From Bacteroidota bacterium (lineage in GTDB: Bacteria > Bacteroidota > Bacteroidia > B-17B0 > Aurantibacillaceae), in the NCBI GenBank assembly GCA_963169355.1, contig CAUJCR010000021.1:1-44688 (forward strand): 44,688 bases of DNA, read 5' to 3'. The notes under the pieces were generated by a model. That model was not told the DNA's origin and ran no database searches. It worked only from the letters and a program-made list of their open reading frames with translations. The translations under genes and the position numbers were made by a program. This document shows, piece by piece, positions 1 to 7,743 of this stretch. Numbering within the stretch: the stretch's first letter is position 1; the number at the start of each line of letters is the position of its first letter.

Positions 1-330
1 TTAGGCGCTAAAGATGTATTTATAAATATTGCTGGAGGTATTAAAGTAGAAGACCCAGGTATTGATTTGGCACTACTTTGCGCTGTACTCTCAAGTAACG
101 AGGACTTAGCCATTCCTCAAAATATATGCTTTGCCGCTGAGGTGGGTTTAACAGGCGAAATAAGGCCTGTGAACCGAATTGAACAACGAATTTCTGAAGC
201 ACAAAAACTTGGATTTGAAAAAATATTTATATCTTCATATAATCTAAAAGGCTTAAACATTCAACACTTTAAAATTGAAATTATTGCTGTATCTAAAATG
301 GAAGATGTGTTTGTTAAGCTGTTTGGATAA
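1..330 (+). CDS. radA: DNA repair protein RadA, C-terminal fragment
   Basis: Only the last 109 codons are present; the frame is open from base 1, so the gene begins upstream of the window. The visible part is the Lon-protease-like C-terminal domain of RadA/Sms, recognised by the run GGIKVEDPGIDLAL, then the AEVGLTGEIRPV and RISEAQKLGF segments typical of the family. RadA is a RecA-like ATPase that helps process recombination intermediates and branch migration; its zinc finger and Walker motifs would lie outside the window. The in-frame TTG at 67 is not the start, because the conserved domain continues upstream of it. Identification is firm from family knowledge; activity cannot be judged from a fragment. 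Confidence 0.93.
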   Translation, partial: LGAKDVFINIAGGIKVEDPGIDLALLCAVLSSNEDLAIPQNICFAAEVGLTGEIRPVNRIEQRISEAQKLGFEKIFISSYNLKGLNIQHFKIEIIAVSKMEDVFVKLFG

Positions 331-340
331 GATAATTTTG
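310..340 (+). promoter_or_regulatory. Bacteroidota-type promoter for the TPR-SpoIIE gene
   Basis: TTTG at 310-313 and TAATTTTG at 333-340 are separated by 19 bases, matching the Bacteroidota -33/-7 pattern (TTTG, about 19-20 bases, TAnnTTTG). The expected transcription start is near 344, leaving a leader of about 14 bases before the ATG at 358. The -33 element lies inside the end of radA. Confidence 0.6.
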
Positions 341-357
341 TAACTTAGTTTCGGTTA

Positions 358-2376
358 ATGAGATTTTTAAAATTATATATCTTTATTATATGTAGTATTT
401 CATATACAACTAATATAAAAGCACAACTAGGAGAACTGTTTTTAAAATTAAAAACATGTTCAAGCAAAGATTCTGCTGAAATTTTAAATTATATTTCACA
501 AAAATATCGATTTACTAATGGAGATTCTGCTATGTATTATGCAGAAAAAGCCTTACAAATTGCTAAAAAAAATAATGATTTTGTTGAACAAGGAGATGCG
601 GAAAGTAATATAGGTGTACAATATCACCTTAAAGCCAAATATGAAAAAGCCACTACTCATTACTTAAATGCCCTTAAAATATTTGAATCACATAATTATC
701 TGAAAGGTATAGCCCCTACTTATCAGAATATTGGAATACTGTATCAATATCAAGGAAACTTAAAATTAGCAACAAAATATGCCTTACAAGCTGCCGAAAT
801 ATATAAGAAATTAAAGCATAAAAAAGGAGAAGCAGGAATATATAATAATTTAGCCACGATTTATTCAGAACAGAAAGATGTATTAAAAAGTCTCGAATAT
901 CATCTTTTAGCTTTACAGATTAGAGAAGAAATAAAAGATAGTTCTGGTATTGCAACTAGCTATAATGGTATTGCCATAGCTTATAGTGATTTAAATGAAT
1001 ATCAAAAAGCAATTGATTATAACTTAAAAAGTATTGAAATAAATGAAAGATTAAAAGATTATAAAGGATTAGCCACTTCGTATAATAATATTGCTGGCTG
1101 TTATAAGGACATAAAACAAACAGATAAGGCAATTGAATATTACTTGAGAGGTATAGAAATTGCCAATATCAATACCGATTATTACGCATTAAGTGATTTA
1201 TACATTTCCTTATCCGCTACCTATGAATCTGTACAGAAATATAAAGAAGCACTTGAAATGAGAGTATTATATGACAGGGTGAAAGATACTCTTTATAAAA
1301 CAGAGTCCATGGAAAAAGTATTAGAGATGGAAACTCAATATCAATCCGATAAAAAAGAACTACAAATTAAAAATCAAGCATTAGAAATTGAATCGAAAGA
1401 GAAACAAAACCAACAAAAAAATTATATAATCATAATAGGCGCTGTTGCCCTTTTTATTACGGTTTTTCTTGCTTATATAGCTTATAGAAATTTTCAAAAA
1501 ACAAAAAAACAAAACTTAATTATTGAAAATCAAAAACAACAAGTTGAATTAAAAAACGAAGAAATTGTTCATCAAAAAGAACTTGTAGATGAAAAAGCCA
1601 CTGAGTTGGCCGTTAAACAAAAAGAAATTATTGATAGTATTAATTATGCTAAACGTATTCAGCAAGCTGTATTAACTGGCGAAGAAGTGTGGAATAAAAT
1701 ATCGCCCGAACATTTTATTTTATTTATGCCTAAAGACATTGTGAGTGGCGATTTTTATTGGGCTTATCACACACCTAATAACCGTTCAATTTTTGTATTA
1801 GCCGATTGTACAGGTCATGGTGTGCCAGGTGGTTTTATGAGTATGCTCGGTAACAGTTTTTTAAACGAAATAATTGTAGAAGGCAAAATTTTTAAAGCCG
1901 ATGAAATATTAAATAAATTACGTGCCAAAATTATATCAGCCCTTGAACAAAAAGGAGCCACTGAACAAAAAGATGGAATGGATATGGCACTTTGTGTGTG
2001 GAATAAATTAGATAATACTCTCGAATTTGCGGGAGCTAATAATCCATTGTGGCTTGTAAGAAATAATGAGTTAATAGAATATAAAGCCAATAAAATGCCT
2101 ATTGGCACGTACACTGAAGATAATAAACCGTTTACCTCGGTTACTATTAATTTACAAAAAGGCGATACACTTTATTTAACAACCGATGGCTATGCCGACC
2201 AATTTGGTGGCGAGAAAGGAAAAAAATTAAAGTATAAACCACTCATTGAACATTTATTAAAAATCAATCATCAGGATATGCCTCAACAAAAACAACTCTT
2301 AGAGAAATTGTTTTTAGATTGGAGGGGAAAATACGATCAAATAGATGATGTAAGCGTAATAGGGATAAGAGTATAG
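358..2376 (+). CDS. TPR-repeat membrane protein with SpoIIE-type PP2C phosphatase domain
   Basis: The 672-residue protein has an N-terminal signal sequence (about 1-22), a stack of tetratricopeptide repeats (about 50-320), a coiled coil, one transmembrane helix (about 355-376, IIIIGAVALFITVFLAYIAY), a second coiled coil, and a C-terminal SpoIIE/PP2C serine phosphatase domain (about 450-672). Metal-binding acidic motifs are visible as DIVSGDFYW near 460, ADCTGHGVPGG near 482 and TTDGYADQFGG near 608. The arrangement puts the TPR sensor outside the inner membrane and the phosphatase in the cytoplasm, as in many Bacteroidota regulators that control anti-sigma antagonists or other Ser/Thr phosphoproteins. 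No antagonist or anti-sigma partner lies nearby, so the substrate is unknown. It has its own promoter and appears monocistronic. Confidence 0.88.
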   Translation: MRFLKLYIFIICSISYTTNIKAQLGELFLKLKTCSSKDSAEILNYISQKYRFTNGDSAMYYAEKALQIAKKNNDFVEQGDAESNIGVQYHLKAKYEKATTHYLNALKIFESHNYLKGIAPTYQNIGILYQYQGNLKLATKYALQAAEIYKKLKHKKGEAGIYNNLATIYSEQKDVLKSLEYHLLALQIREEIKDSSGIATSYNGIAIAYSDLNEYQKAIDYNLKSIEINERLKDYKGLATSYNNIAGCYKDIKQTDKAIEYYLRGIEIANINTDYYALSDLYISLSATYESVQKYKEALEMRVLYDRVKDTLYKTESMEKVLEMETQYQSDKKELQIKNQALEIESKEKQNQQKNYIIIIGAVALFITVFLAYIAYRNFQKTKKQNLIIENQKQQVELKNEEIVHQKELVDEKATELAVKQKEIIDSINYAKRIQQAVLTGEEVWNKISPEHFILFMPKDIVSGDFYWAYHTPNNRSIFVLADCTGHGVPGGFMSMLGNSFLNEIIVEGKIFKADEILNKLRAKIISALEQKGATEQKDGMDMALCVWNKLDNTLEFAGANNPLWLVRNNELIEYKANKMPIGTYTEDNKPFTSVTINLQKGDTLYLTTDGYADQFGGEKGKKLKYKPLIEHLLKINHQDMPQQKQLLEKLFLDWRGKYDQIDDVSVIGIRV

Positions 2377-2422
2377 GAACTAATCTTATATAAACAGTCA
2401 CATTGTTATTTTATTATCCTCG

Positions 2423-2454
2423 TTTGTTATTCACTTTAATTTAAAGTAACTTTG
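2423..2454 (+). promoter_or_regulatory. hemN promoter with internal palindrome
   Basis: TTTG (2423-2426), a 20-base spacer and TAACTTTG (2447-2454) form a strong Bacteroidota promoter; transcription should begin near 2458, only about 7 bases before the hemN ATG. Between the boxes lies ACTTTAA-T-TTAAAGT (2433-2447), a perfect 7-bp inverted repeat with a one-base centre, placed where a repressor would block the polymerase. The palindrome resembles the one upstream of the DUF2249 operon at 34450. A regulatory role is inferred. Confidence 0.6.
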
Positions 2455-2464
2455 CTCCATCAAG

Positions 2465-3796
2465 ATGGATTTAGTTACTAAATATAATATTCCCGCTCCT
2501 CGCTATACAAGTTATCCTACTGTTCCGTATTGGGATAATAATTTAGACGAAGAAAAATGGATTGAACAATTAAAACATGCTATTATAAATTACAATAAAG
2601 ATGGCATTAGCCTATATATTCATTTACCTTATTGCGAAAAACTTTGTACTTACTGTGCTTGCAATACCCGTATTACAGTAAATCATAAAGTTGAAATGCC
2701 TTATATTGAAAGTGTATTAAAAGAATGGAATTTATACTTACAGCAATTTAACGAAAAACCACTTATTAAAGAAATACATCTTGGTGGCGGAACTCCCACA
2801 TTCTTCTCACCCGAGAATCTTCATTTTTTATTAAATACAATTTTACAAAGTGTAGATATAGCTCCAGAACATGATTTTAGCTTTGAAGGACACCCTGCTA
2901 ATACCACTAAAGAACATTTACAAACGCTTTTTAATTTAGGATTTAAACGGGTAAGCTACGGCGTGCAAGATTTTGACGAAAAAGTGCAAGACACGATTAA
3001 TCGTTATCAATCCTACGAACAAGTTAAATATGTAATTGATACCGCAAGAGAAATAGGCTACACATCTGTAAACATTGATATTGTGTATGGCCTACCCTAT
3101 CAAACCATTCAAACGGTAGCAGATACCATCTCAAAGGTTATATCATTAAAACCAGAACGAATTGCTTTTTATAGTTATGCCCATGTTCCATGGTTAAAAC
3201 CAGGGCAAAGAAAATATACAGATAAAGACCTTCCTACAGATGTTTATAAAAGAAATTTATATGAAACAGGTAAAAACCTCTTTATTGAGGCAAGTTACCT
3301 TGATGTAGGGATGGATCATTTTGCATTACCTGATGATAGTTTATTTACAGCCTTTCAACAAGGGAGATTACATCGGAATTTTATGGGCTACACAACCAAT
3401 ACTACTAAACTAATGATTAGCCTTGGATGTTCATCTATAAGTGATAGCTGGAGAGCATTTTCTCAAAATGTAAAAGTTGTAGAAGATTACCAAAAGAAAG
3501 TAGATGAAGGACATTTCCCTATTTTAAAGGGACATATTCTGAATAAAGAAGATTTAGAAATACGACAACACATTCTAAATTTAATGTGCAAGCACAGTAC
3601 ACCGTTAGATAATCATTATTATAATGCTGCAGATAGATTTAGTGAGCTCATTAAAGACAACTTAATTAAGATAACTAATGAGCAACTTCAAATTACAGAG
3701 TTAGGAAAATTATTTTTAAGAAATATTTGCTTAGCCTACGACAAACGCTATTGGTTAAAGGTGCCTGAAGGAAATGTATTTAGCACAACTGCCTAA
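2465..3796 (+). CDS. hemN: Oxygen-independent coproporphyrinogen III oxidase
   Basis: HemN is a radical-SAM enzyme that decarboxylates coproporphyrinogen III to protoporphyrinogen IX without oxygen, allowing haem synthesis under anoxic or microoxic conditions. The 443-residue protein matches the family length. It begins with the typical LVTKYNIPAPRYTSYPTVP stretch and carries the HemN-specific CX3CX2CXC cluster motif at C57, C61, C64 and C66, followed by the GGGTP SAM-binding motif at 107-111. The extra cysteine in this motif separates true HemN from HemW-like proteins. The start codon sits 10 bases after the -7 box, so the transcript is almost leaderless. A truncated haemoglobin gene follows after 22 bases, suggesting co-expression at low oxygen or under NO. 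Confidence 0.93.
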   Translation: MDLVTKYNIPAPRYTSYPTVPYWDNNLDEEKWIEQLKHAIINYNKDGISLYIHLPYCEKLCTYCACNTRITVNHKVEMPYIESVLKEWNLYLQQFNEKPLIKEIHLGGGTPTFFSPENLHFLLNTILQSVDIAPEHDFSFEGHPANTTKEHLQTLFNLGFKRVSYGVQDFDEKVQDTINRYQSYEQVKYVIDTAREIGYTSVNIDIVYGLPYQTIQTVADTISKVISLKPERIAFYSYAHVPWLKPGQRKYTDKDLPTDVYKRNLYETGKNLFIEASYLDVGMDHFALPDDSLFTAFQQGRLHRNFMGYTTNTTKLMISLGCSSISDSWRAFSQNVKVVEDYQKKVDEGHFPILKGHILNKEDLEIRQHILNLMCKHSTPLDNHYYNAADRFSELIKDNLIKITNEQLQITELGKLFLRNICLAYDKRYWLKVPEGNVFSTTA

Positions 3797-3818
3797 TTTA
3801 TTAAATAAAAAAAGTATC

Positions 3819-4199
3819 ATGAAGCAAGACATATCTAAAATAGAAGACATACAGCTAATGGTTAACACCTTTTATGGTAGAATTAGAGAAAACGAAATAT
3901 TAGGTCCAATTTTTAATAATACCATTCAGGATAGATGGCCAGAACATTTAGCTAAAATGTATCGTTTTTGGGAATCTATTTTATTAAATGGATATTCTTA
4001 TCACGGTGCTCCATTTCCGCCACATGCTAAATTACCTATTGATAGAAGTCATTTTGATATTTGGGTTGGTATTTTTAATAATACAGTTGATGATTTATTT
4101 TCTGGTCCTATTGCTGATGAAGCCAAATATCGTGGCGCTTTAATGGCTAATATTTTCAACTCCAAAATTGAGATAATAAAATCTAAACAAAACAACTAG
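3819..4199 (+). CDS. Group III truncated haemoglobin
   Basis: This 126-residue protein has the shape of a group III (P-type) truncated haemoglobin: Phe-Tyr (18-19) in helix B, the proximal histidine H78 in the DRSHFDIW segment, and the G8 tryptophan W82. The start at 3819 is preferred over an in-frame ATG at 3774 that overlaps hemN, because the globin family begins close to MKQDISKIED and 3819 falls just after the hemN stop. Family members bind O2 and NO and are often induced by nitrosative stress (Campylobacter Ctb is the known example). Co-transcription with hemN makes sense, since the globin needs haem. The ligand preference is inferred. No conventional Shine-Dalgarno is visible. Confidence 0.88.
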   Translation: MKQDISKIEDIQLMVNTFYGRIRENEILGPIFNNTIQDRWPEHLAKMYRFWESILLNGYSYHGAPFPPHAKLPIDRSHFDIWVGIFNNTVDDLFSGPIADEAKYRGALMANIFNSKIEIIKSKQNN

Positions 4200-4444
4200 C
4201 TTATAGAACTCATAAGATTTCTTCAATGTAATTCAAATACAAGATATTATTGAATATTCTGAGAATTAGTTATATCAAATTATAACTTTTTTATTACCAA
4301 CTGATAAAATGAAACAGAGCATTATATGATTACTTATCTTCCGTATTAAAAAAATTAAACACAGACTAGAAATTTGCATATCTATTTTTCAAATCAATAA
4401 AACATTATATTATCCTATTTTCTTATAAAATAATTAGACTAAAT
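4200..4444. other. Intergenic region upstream of hipBA
   Basis: About 245 very AT-rich bases between the globin gene and the hipBA operator. I see no open frame of useful length, no RNA gene and no copy of the tRNA-Ser 3' end that would mark an attachment site. It probably holds the end of the hemN-globin transcript. Confidence 0.5.
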
Positions 4445-4468
4445 AAATAGCTAATATATTAGCTATTT
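4445..4468. promoter_or_regulatory. hipBA operator O1, perfect 24-bp palindrome
   Basis: The 24 bases form an uninterrupted palindrome with half-site AAATAGCTAATA, centred between 4456 and 4457. It covers the expected -33 region of the hipB promoter, whose -7 box is at 4483-4490. A palindrome this long directly upstream of an XRE-family antitoxin is the expected binding site of a HipB dimer for autorepression. Confidence 0.75.
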
Positions 4469-4482
4469 TAGGTATTTATTAC

Positions 4483-4490
4483 TACATTTG
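4483..4490 (+). promoter_or_regulatory. hipBA promoter -7 box
   Basis: TACATTTG fits the TAnnTTTG consensus exactly. Transcription should start near 4494, giving a leader of about 15 bases. The box lies between the two operator copies, so HipB bound to either one would hinder polymerase. Confidence 0.6.
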
Positions 4491-4492
4491 TT

Positions 4493-4508
4493 TAATATAT
4501 TAGCTATT
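4493..4508. promoter_or_regulatory. hipBA operator O2, partial copy
   Basis: TAATATATTAGCTATT repeats the centre and right arm of O1; the left arm is degenerate. Its centre falls 41 bp from that of O1, close to four helical turns, so two HipB dimers would lie on the same face of the DNA. It ends on the base before the hipB ATG and covers the expected transcription start. Confidence 0.65.
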
Positions 4509-4799
4509 ATGGGAAAATTTGGAATTGATAAGAATCCATCTGATATTTTAGAAGATCTTGCATTAAGGCATAAAACTTTAAGGAAACAAACAGGATTAAC
4601 TCAAGGGGAGTTAGCCAAACGCTCAGGCGTTTCTTTGGGCAGTATTAAACGATTTGAATTATCAGGACAAATTTCATTAGAATCATTATTAAAACTCGCT
4701 CAAATTTTAAACCGACTAAACGACTTTGAATTAATCTTTAAACCTACTGAAAATTTAAAAGAAATAGATAAATTATTTAGTGATAAAACAAGAATATAA
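4509..4799 (+). CDS. hipB: HipB-like XRE-family antitoxin
   Basis: A 96-residue DNA-binding protein with an XRE-type helix-turn-helix at about residues 24-75 (LRKQTGLTQGELAKRSGVSL, then SIKRFELSG). HipB antitoxins bind and neutralise the HipA kinase and repress their own operon. The ATG at 4509 is preferred over an in-frame TTG at 4488, because 4488 lies inside the -7 box and before the expected transcription start. The stop codon overlaps the hipA start by one base (TAATG), a translational coupling typical of antitoxin-toxin pairs. Two copies of a palindromic operator surround the promoter. Confidence 0.85.
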   Translation: MGKFGIDKNPSDILEDLALRHKTLRKQTGLTQGELAKRSGVSLGSIKRFELSGQISLESLLKLAQILNRLNDFELIFKPTENLKEIDKLFSDKTRI

Positions 4800-6046
4800 T
4801 GGAACACATTGAAAAAATAATTGTTTCAATTCAACTAAATGAAGAAGAAATTGAAGTAGGAGAATTAGCTAGTGATGCTAAAAACATTTACTTTAAATAT
4901 TATACAGATTTTATTAAAAGAGGCTTAGAAATATCTCCGATTAAGTTAAAATTAAATAACATAATAAATAAAGCAGACCCAACTCCTTTTGAGGGATTGT
5001 TTGGTGTTTTTGCAGACTCATTACCAGATGGCTGGGGAAAATTATTATTAGATAGAGCTTTAGCTGCTAGAGGCATTGCAGTTGATGACATTTCAGTTCT
5101 TGACCGTTTAGCTTATGTTGGAAGCAATGGTATGGGAGCATTAACTTACAAGCCTGAAATAAAAGAAGAAGGACAAGCAGAATTTGAAGTTAAATTAGAT
5201 GAAATTGCAAAAGCAACCAATCAAATAATTGCTGGTGTAGCTACCAATGTGTTGGATGAACTTTTTAAACTTGGTGGTTCATCTGGTGGGGCTCGTCCAA
5301 AAATATTAGTAGGATATAATCCCATTACACAACATTTAATTGGCACCGATAAAACATTACCGAATGATTACGAGCATTGGCTAATTAAGTTTCCATCATC
5401 ATCAGATCGACCAGATATAGCCAACATTGAATATGCGTATTATAAAATGGCTTTAGATGCTGGTATTGAAATGAGTGAGTCCAAACTTTTTAAAGGACTA
5501 TCGGGTCAAGTTTATTTTGGTACCAAACGATTTGACAGAAATGGAAATAAGCGATTGCATTTGCATTCAGCGGCAGGAATAATGCATGATAATTTTAGAT
5601 TAAGTAATATAGATTATGGCGATTTAATGGATTGTGCTTTCAGGCTTGAAAAAGATGTGCGTGCATACGAAAAAATATTGCGCCTAGCAGCCTTTAATGT
5701 TTTTGCACATAACCGAGATGATCATAGTAAAAACTTTGCTTTTTTAATGGATGCTACTGGAACGTGGAAAGTAGCGCCTGCCTACGATTTAACTTTTTCG
5801 ACTTCAGGGCACGGCATGCATAGCACAACAGTTGCAAGAGAAAGTAAAAATCCTACAAAAAAACATTTAATGGAGTTGGGGGATTATTTTAAAATAAAAA
5901 ACGCAAACAAAATTATTGATGAAGTGCAGGCTGTTGTTTTCAATTGGAAAATATATGCTGATCAGTGTGGGGTAAGCACCGAGTCAAAAAATCGAATAGA
6001 AAAAGTAATTGTACTAAATACAAAATTAAAAAGCCGAAACACTTGA
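4799..6046 (+). CDS. hipA: HipA-like serine/threonine kinase toxin
   Basis: The 415-residue protein has the two-part HipA structure: an N-terminal couple_hipA-type subdomain (about 8-118) and a HipA_C kinase domain. The flexible loop GGSSGGARPK (159-168) carries S161/S162, candidates for the autophosphorylation site equivalent to S150 of E. coli HipA. Catalytic and metal residues appear as D307 and N312 in NRDDHSKN, and D330 in APAYDL; their spacing matches D309, N314 and D332 of E. coli HipA. The known E. coli kinase phosphorylates glutamyl-tRNA synthetase and promotes persistence; the target here is unknown. The gene looks intact. Its last codons and stop lie inside a hairpin that also faces the neighbouring tRNA gene. 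Confidence 0.9.
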   Translation: MEHIEKIIVSIQLNEEEIEVGELASDAKNIYFKYYTDFIKRGLEISPIKLKLNNIINKADPTPFEGLFGVFADSLPDGWGKLLLDRALAARGIAVDDISVLDRLAYVGSNGMGALTYKPEIKEEGQAEFEVKLDEIAKATNQIIAGVATNVLDELFKLGGSSGGARPKILVGYNPITQHLIGTDKTLPNDYEHWLIKFPSSSDRPDIANIEYAYYKMALDAGIEMSESKLFKGLSGQVYFGTKRFDRNGNKRLHLHSAAGIMHDNFRLSNIDYGDLMDCAFRLEKDVRAYEKILRLAAFNVFAHNRDDHSKNFAFLMDATGTWKVAPAYDLTFSTSGHGMHSTTVARESKNPTKKHLMELGDYFKIKNANKIIDEVQAVVFNWKIYADQCGVSTESKNRIEKVIVLNTKLKSRNT

Positions 6047-6067
6047 TAAATCAATAGTTTCGGCTTT
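6030..6067. terminator. Hairpin terminator overlapping the hipA stop codon
   Basis: An 11-bp stem, AAAGCCGAAAC (6030-6040) with GTTTCGGCTTT (6057-6067), is extended inward by TTGAT/ATCAA (6043-6047, 6050-6054) across a small internal loop. The hipA TGA (6044-6046) lies inside it. Flanking A and T runs suit termination from both directions, serving hipA on the plus strand and tRNA-Ser on the minus strand. Confidence 0.7.
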
Positions 6068-6070
6068 AGG

Positions 6071-6158
6071 TGGCGGAGAAAGAGGGATTCGAACCCCCGG
6101 TACCTCGCGGTACAACAGTTTTCAAGACTGCCGCAATCGACCACTCTGCCATTTCTCC
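6071..6158 (-). tRNA. tRNA-Ser (anticodon TGA)
   Basis: Read on the minus strand, the 88-base gene begins GGAGAAATGGCAGAGTGG and ends TTTCTCCGCCA, so the acceptor stem GGAGAAA/TTTCTCC, discriminator G and an encoded CCA are all present. The anticodon loop CTTGAAA gives TGA, reading serine UCN codons. The long variable arm expected of a class II tRNA is present (GTACCGCGAGGTAC), as is the TΨC loop GGTTCGAATCC. It is convergent with hipA, separated by the hairpin at 6030-6067. Confidence 0.95.
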
Positions 6159-6264
6159 GGGGGCGAAATTACTACTTTTTTTCATTCTACAAGTAATTTT
6201 TTTAAAATATTTTTTCTTAGTAACTTTATGCTTTCACATTCCCGCTAATTTGTAAATAATTTGC

Positions 6265-7740
6265 ATGAAACTCATATTCTTTCTCAGCTTAATTTGCTCT
6301 TCCATCTTTGCCCAATCGGCTGTAACCGTGTATTTTAACTATGGCATTTTCAATACACCTAACGCAAAACCTTATGTTGAAACCTATTTAACCATTACAG
6401 GTAATAGTGTAAAGTTTTCACCTACCAACAATGGTTATAAAGCCAGTGTAAATGTAACGTGGAAAATAAAAAAAGGGAAAGAAATTATTAAAACAACACA
6501 ATACAATCTATTAAGCCCATTAGTTACGGATACACTGCAACTCCCCTCTTTTATTGATGCTCAAAGGTTTGCATTAGATAATGGAGAATATACTATTGAA
6601 TTAGCCGTTATTGATAATGCTTTTCCAGAACAAAAATCAACACATACCGAAAAAATTACTATTTACTTTGCACGCACAAAAAAAGTTTACACATCTGATG
6701 TGCAGGCTCTTGAATCTTTTAAGAAATCCAATGAAAAATCGATACTAACAAAAAGTGGATATGATTTAATTCCGTATAACATCAATTATTATCCTAAAGC
6801 ACAAAACACATTAAAATTTTACATAGAGGCTTATAATATTGATACAACATTGGGCAATCAAGCAAAATTTGTGTATTCTTATTATATTGAGAATAGTGAA
6901 ACGAATACTAAACAAATAGGCTTAAGTGCATTTCAAAAACAAAATGCAGCTAAGGTTAATCCATTATTAGCGCAGTTCGACATTAGCCAATTACCTACAG
7001 GAAACTACAATCTTGTAATTGAAATTAGAGACTCAACCAGCCAGTTACAAGCACAAAAAAAATGGTTTTTTCAAAGACAAAGCGATGCCAAAGCAACATT
7101 AGAAACTGAAGTTAAAAACATAAGTAGTGTTGAAGAGTTTTTTAACCTATATCAAGATGCCGATTCTTTAAAAAGCTTTGTAGAGTGCTTGTGGCCCATA
7201 TCAGGAACAGTAGAAAGAGAACGACAACTTACGCAAATATCAAAAAAAGATGCTGGATTAATGCGTAGCTATCTAGTTAATTATTGGCACGACCGTTCTG
7301 GCGACACCTTAGATCCTTATAAAATTTGGATCAGTTATTACAAAGAAGTTTTAGAAACACTTACACTATTAAAATGTGGTAAACAAAAAGGATATTACAC
7401 AGACAGAGGACGAGTTTATTTGCAGTATGGCAAACCTGACCAAAGGAGCCAATACAACAGCGAGCCCAATACATATCCTTACGAGATATGGCAATATAAT
7501 CGCATTTACGACAGAGCTACTAACCGTTTTTACAGTAACAAAAAATTTGTATTTGCTAATTTTGAAATTGCCGATAATTGCTATAAATTAATTCATAGCG
7601 AAGTAAAAGGCGAATTATATGATGAACGTTGGCGCTTTAGGCTTGTTAATAGGTCTCAACAATCCAGTAATATTGATGATACAAAACCTACTGGAACTTT
7701 TGGAAATAACATAGATGATAACTTCAATAACCCTCGCTAA
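6265..7740 (+). CDS. GWxTD domain-containing exported protein
   Basis: The 491-residue protein has a signal peptide (about 1-17, ending at SIFAQ), then a long beta-rich region, and a C-terminal GWxTD domain (about 290-460). The domain is recognised by the LWP.SGT entry, the YWHDRSGDTLDPY segment and the conserved GYYTDRGRVYLQYGKPDQR and YPYEIWQYN motifs. GWxTD proteins are common in Bacteroidota and Acidobacteria and are of unknown biochemical role; they are predicted to lie in the periplasm or at the cell surface. The glycosyltransferase gene starts 3 bases after the stop, so the two are probably co-transcribed. The low-complexity Asn/Asp tail is not informative. Confidence 0.85.
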   Translation: MKLIFFLSLICSSIFAQSAVTVYFNYGIFNTPNAKPYVETYLTITGNSVKFSPTNNGYKASVNVTWKIKKGKEIIKTTQYNLLSPLVTDTLQLPSFIDAQRFALDNGEYTIELAVIDNAFPEQKSTHTEKITIYFARTKKVYTSDVQALESFKKSNEKSILTKSGYDLIPYNINYYPKAQNTLKFYIEAYNIDTTLGNQAKFVYSYYIENSETNTKQIGLSAFQKQNAAKVNPLLAQFDISQLPTGNYNLVIEIRDSTSQLQAQKKWFFQRQSDAKATLETEVKNISSVEEFFNLYQDADSLKSFVECLWPISGTVERERQLTQISKKDAGLMRSYLVNYWHDRSGDTLDPYKIWISYYKEVLETLTLLKCGKQKGYYTDRGRVYLQYGKPDQRSQYNSEPNTYPYEIWQYNRIYDRATNRFYSNKKFVFANFEIADNCYKLIHSEVKGELYDERWRFRLVNRSQQSSNIDDTKPTGTFGNNIDDNFNNPR

Positions 7741-7743
7741 TTT

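Noticed and set aside
3774..3818. Longer N-terminus of the globin starting inside hemN
   Set aside because: The extra 15 residues do not match the globin family and the frame overlaps the hemN end; the ATG at 3819 fits better.
4445..6158. hipBA as a genomic island inserted at tRNA-Ser
   Set aside because: No integrase and no second copy of the tRNA 3' end are visible on the other side; the evidence for integration at the tRNA is missing.
6070..6255. Plus-strand frame beginning [22 protein letters not shown]
   Set aside because: It is the complement of tRNA-Ser read as protein; this kind of false protein is well known over tRNA genes.
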